A DNA stretch of 14,217 bases from NCBI GenBank assembly GCA_964640055.1, contig CAZXFH010000063.1, positions 1-14,217 of the forward strand. The letters are read 5' to 3'. Positions within the stretch are counted from its first letter, which is position 1. Every line of letters begins with the position of its first letter. The notes below the pieces were generated by a model. That model was not told where the DNA came from. It saw only the letters and a list, made by a program, of their open reading frames with translations, and ran no database searches. Position numbers and translations under genes: made by a program. Below are positions 14,124 through 14,217 of the stretch, piece by piece. This DNA comes from CAZXFH01 sp964640055. Lineage in GTDB: Bacteria; Fidelibacterota; UBA2242; JAFGTP01.

Positions 14124-14217
14124 ATGATGATTGTAAAATTATTAAAACAATGGACAGGATTATTTATCTTATTAAATTGTCTTTTCGGCCGTATTTTATT
14201 GGTACCTGCAGATTATA
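14124..14217 (+). CDS. N-terminal fragment of an exported protein, possibly a parallel beta-helix protein (3' end outside window)
   Basis: Only 31 full codons are visible, reading MMIVKLLKQW, a hydrophobic stretch (LFILLNCLFGRILL) and then VPADY at the edge. The frame is open to the window end. AAGGA (14112-14116) precedes the first of two adjacent ATG codons at 14124 and 14127; either could be the start. The basic N-terminus and hydrophobic core indicate a signal peptide with possible cleavage after VPA. In many FCB secreted proteins a mature end of the form VPADY leads into a TIQ-AID-A-GD block of right-handed beta-helix proteins. That is a guess from five residues. A lipobox reading (LLNC) is less likely because Asn precedes the Cys. 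Confidence 0.6.
   Translation, partial: MMIVKLLKQWTGLFILLNCLFGRILLVPADY

Overview
The window looks like a chromosomal segment of a Gram-negative bacterium of the Fibrobacterota-Chlorobiota-Bacteroidota (FCB) assemblage. The best clue is the large secreted protein (4225-9444). It ends in a type-IX/FlgD-like sorting tail with the YPNPFNPTT motif that is abundant in Calditrichota, Ignavibacteria, Marinimicrobia and KSB1-type lineages. Two lipoprotein signal peptides and a CSLREA-type beta-helix fit the same picture. This placement rests on protein style only; there is no rRNA or other phylogenetic marker, so the phylum is inferred.

Layout, left to right. (1) 1-248: the 3' end of a TtcA-like PP-loop ATPase gene, plus strand, convergent with (2). 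(2) 3215-271, minus strand: a compact three-gene operon encoding a VanX-like D-Ala-D-Ala dipeptidase lipoprotein, an M20-family amidohydrolase with a GTG start, and an alpha/beta-hydrolase lipoprotein. The last two genes overlap by ATGA. (3) 3478-3644: tRNA-Pro(TGG) and tRNA-Arg(TCT), plus strand, without encoded CCA. (4) 3645-4224: an AT-rich stretch without a convincing gene. (5) 4225-9444: a 1739-residue secreted mosaic protein made of a propeller-like domain, a parallel beta-helix, a series of beta-sandwich repeats and a sorting tail. (6) 9552-9715: a dense run of five hairpins between convergent genes; the first is a good plus-strand terminator. (7) 12943-9734, minus strand: a large soluble hybrid histidine kinase, PAS-PAS-GAF-PAS-PAS-HisKA-HATPase-REC, with cysteine clusters in two sensor domains. 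(8) 12944-13366: a non-coding gap holding a near-consensus plus-strand promoter with no obvious gene. (9) 13792-13367, minus strand: single-stranded DNA-binding protein. (10) 14124-end: the first 31 codons of a divergent exported protein.

How the parts fit. The dipeptidase/amidohydrolase/hydrolase operon may act on peptides or N-acylated amino acids at the cell surface, with the M20 enzyme in the cytoplasm. The large protein is probably exported by a type IX-like route and displayed or released. The hybrid kinase has no response regulator beside it, so its output is unknown. Nothing here is a recognisable defence system, CRISPR array, prophage or intact insertion sequence. The most unusual DNA is the hairpin cluster at 9552-9715 and the orphan promoter at 13082-13111.
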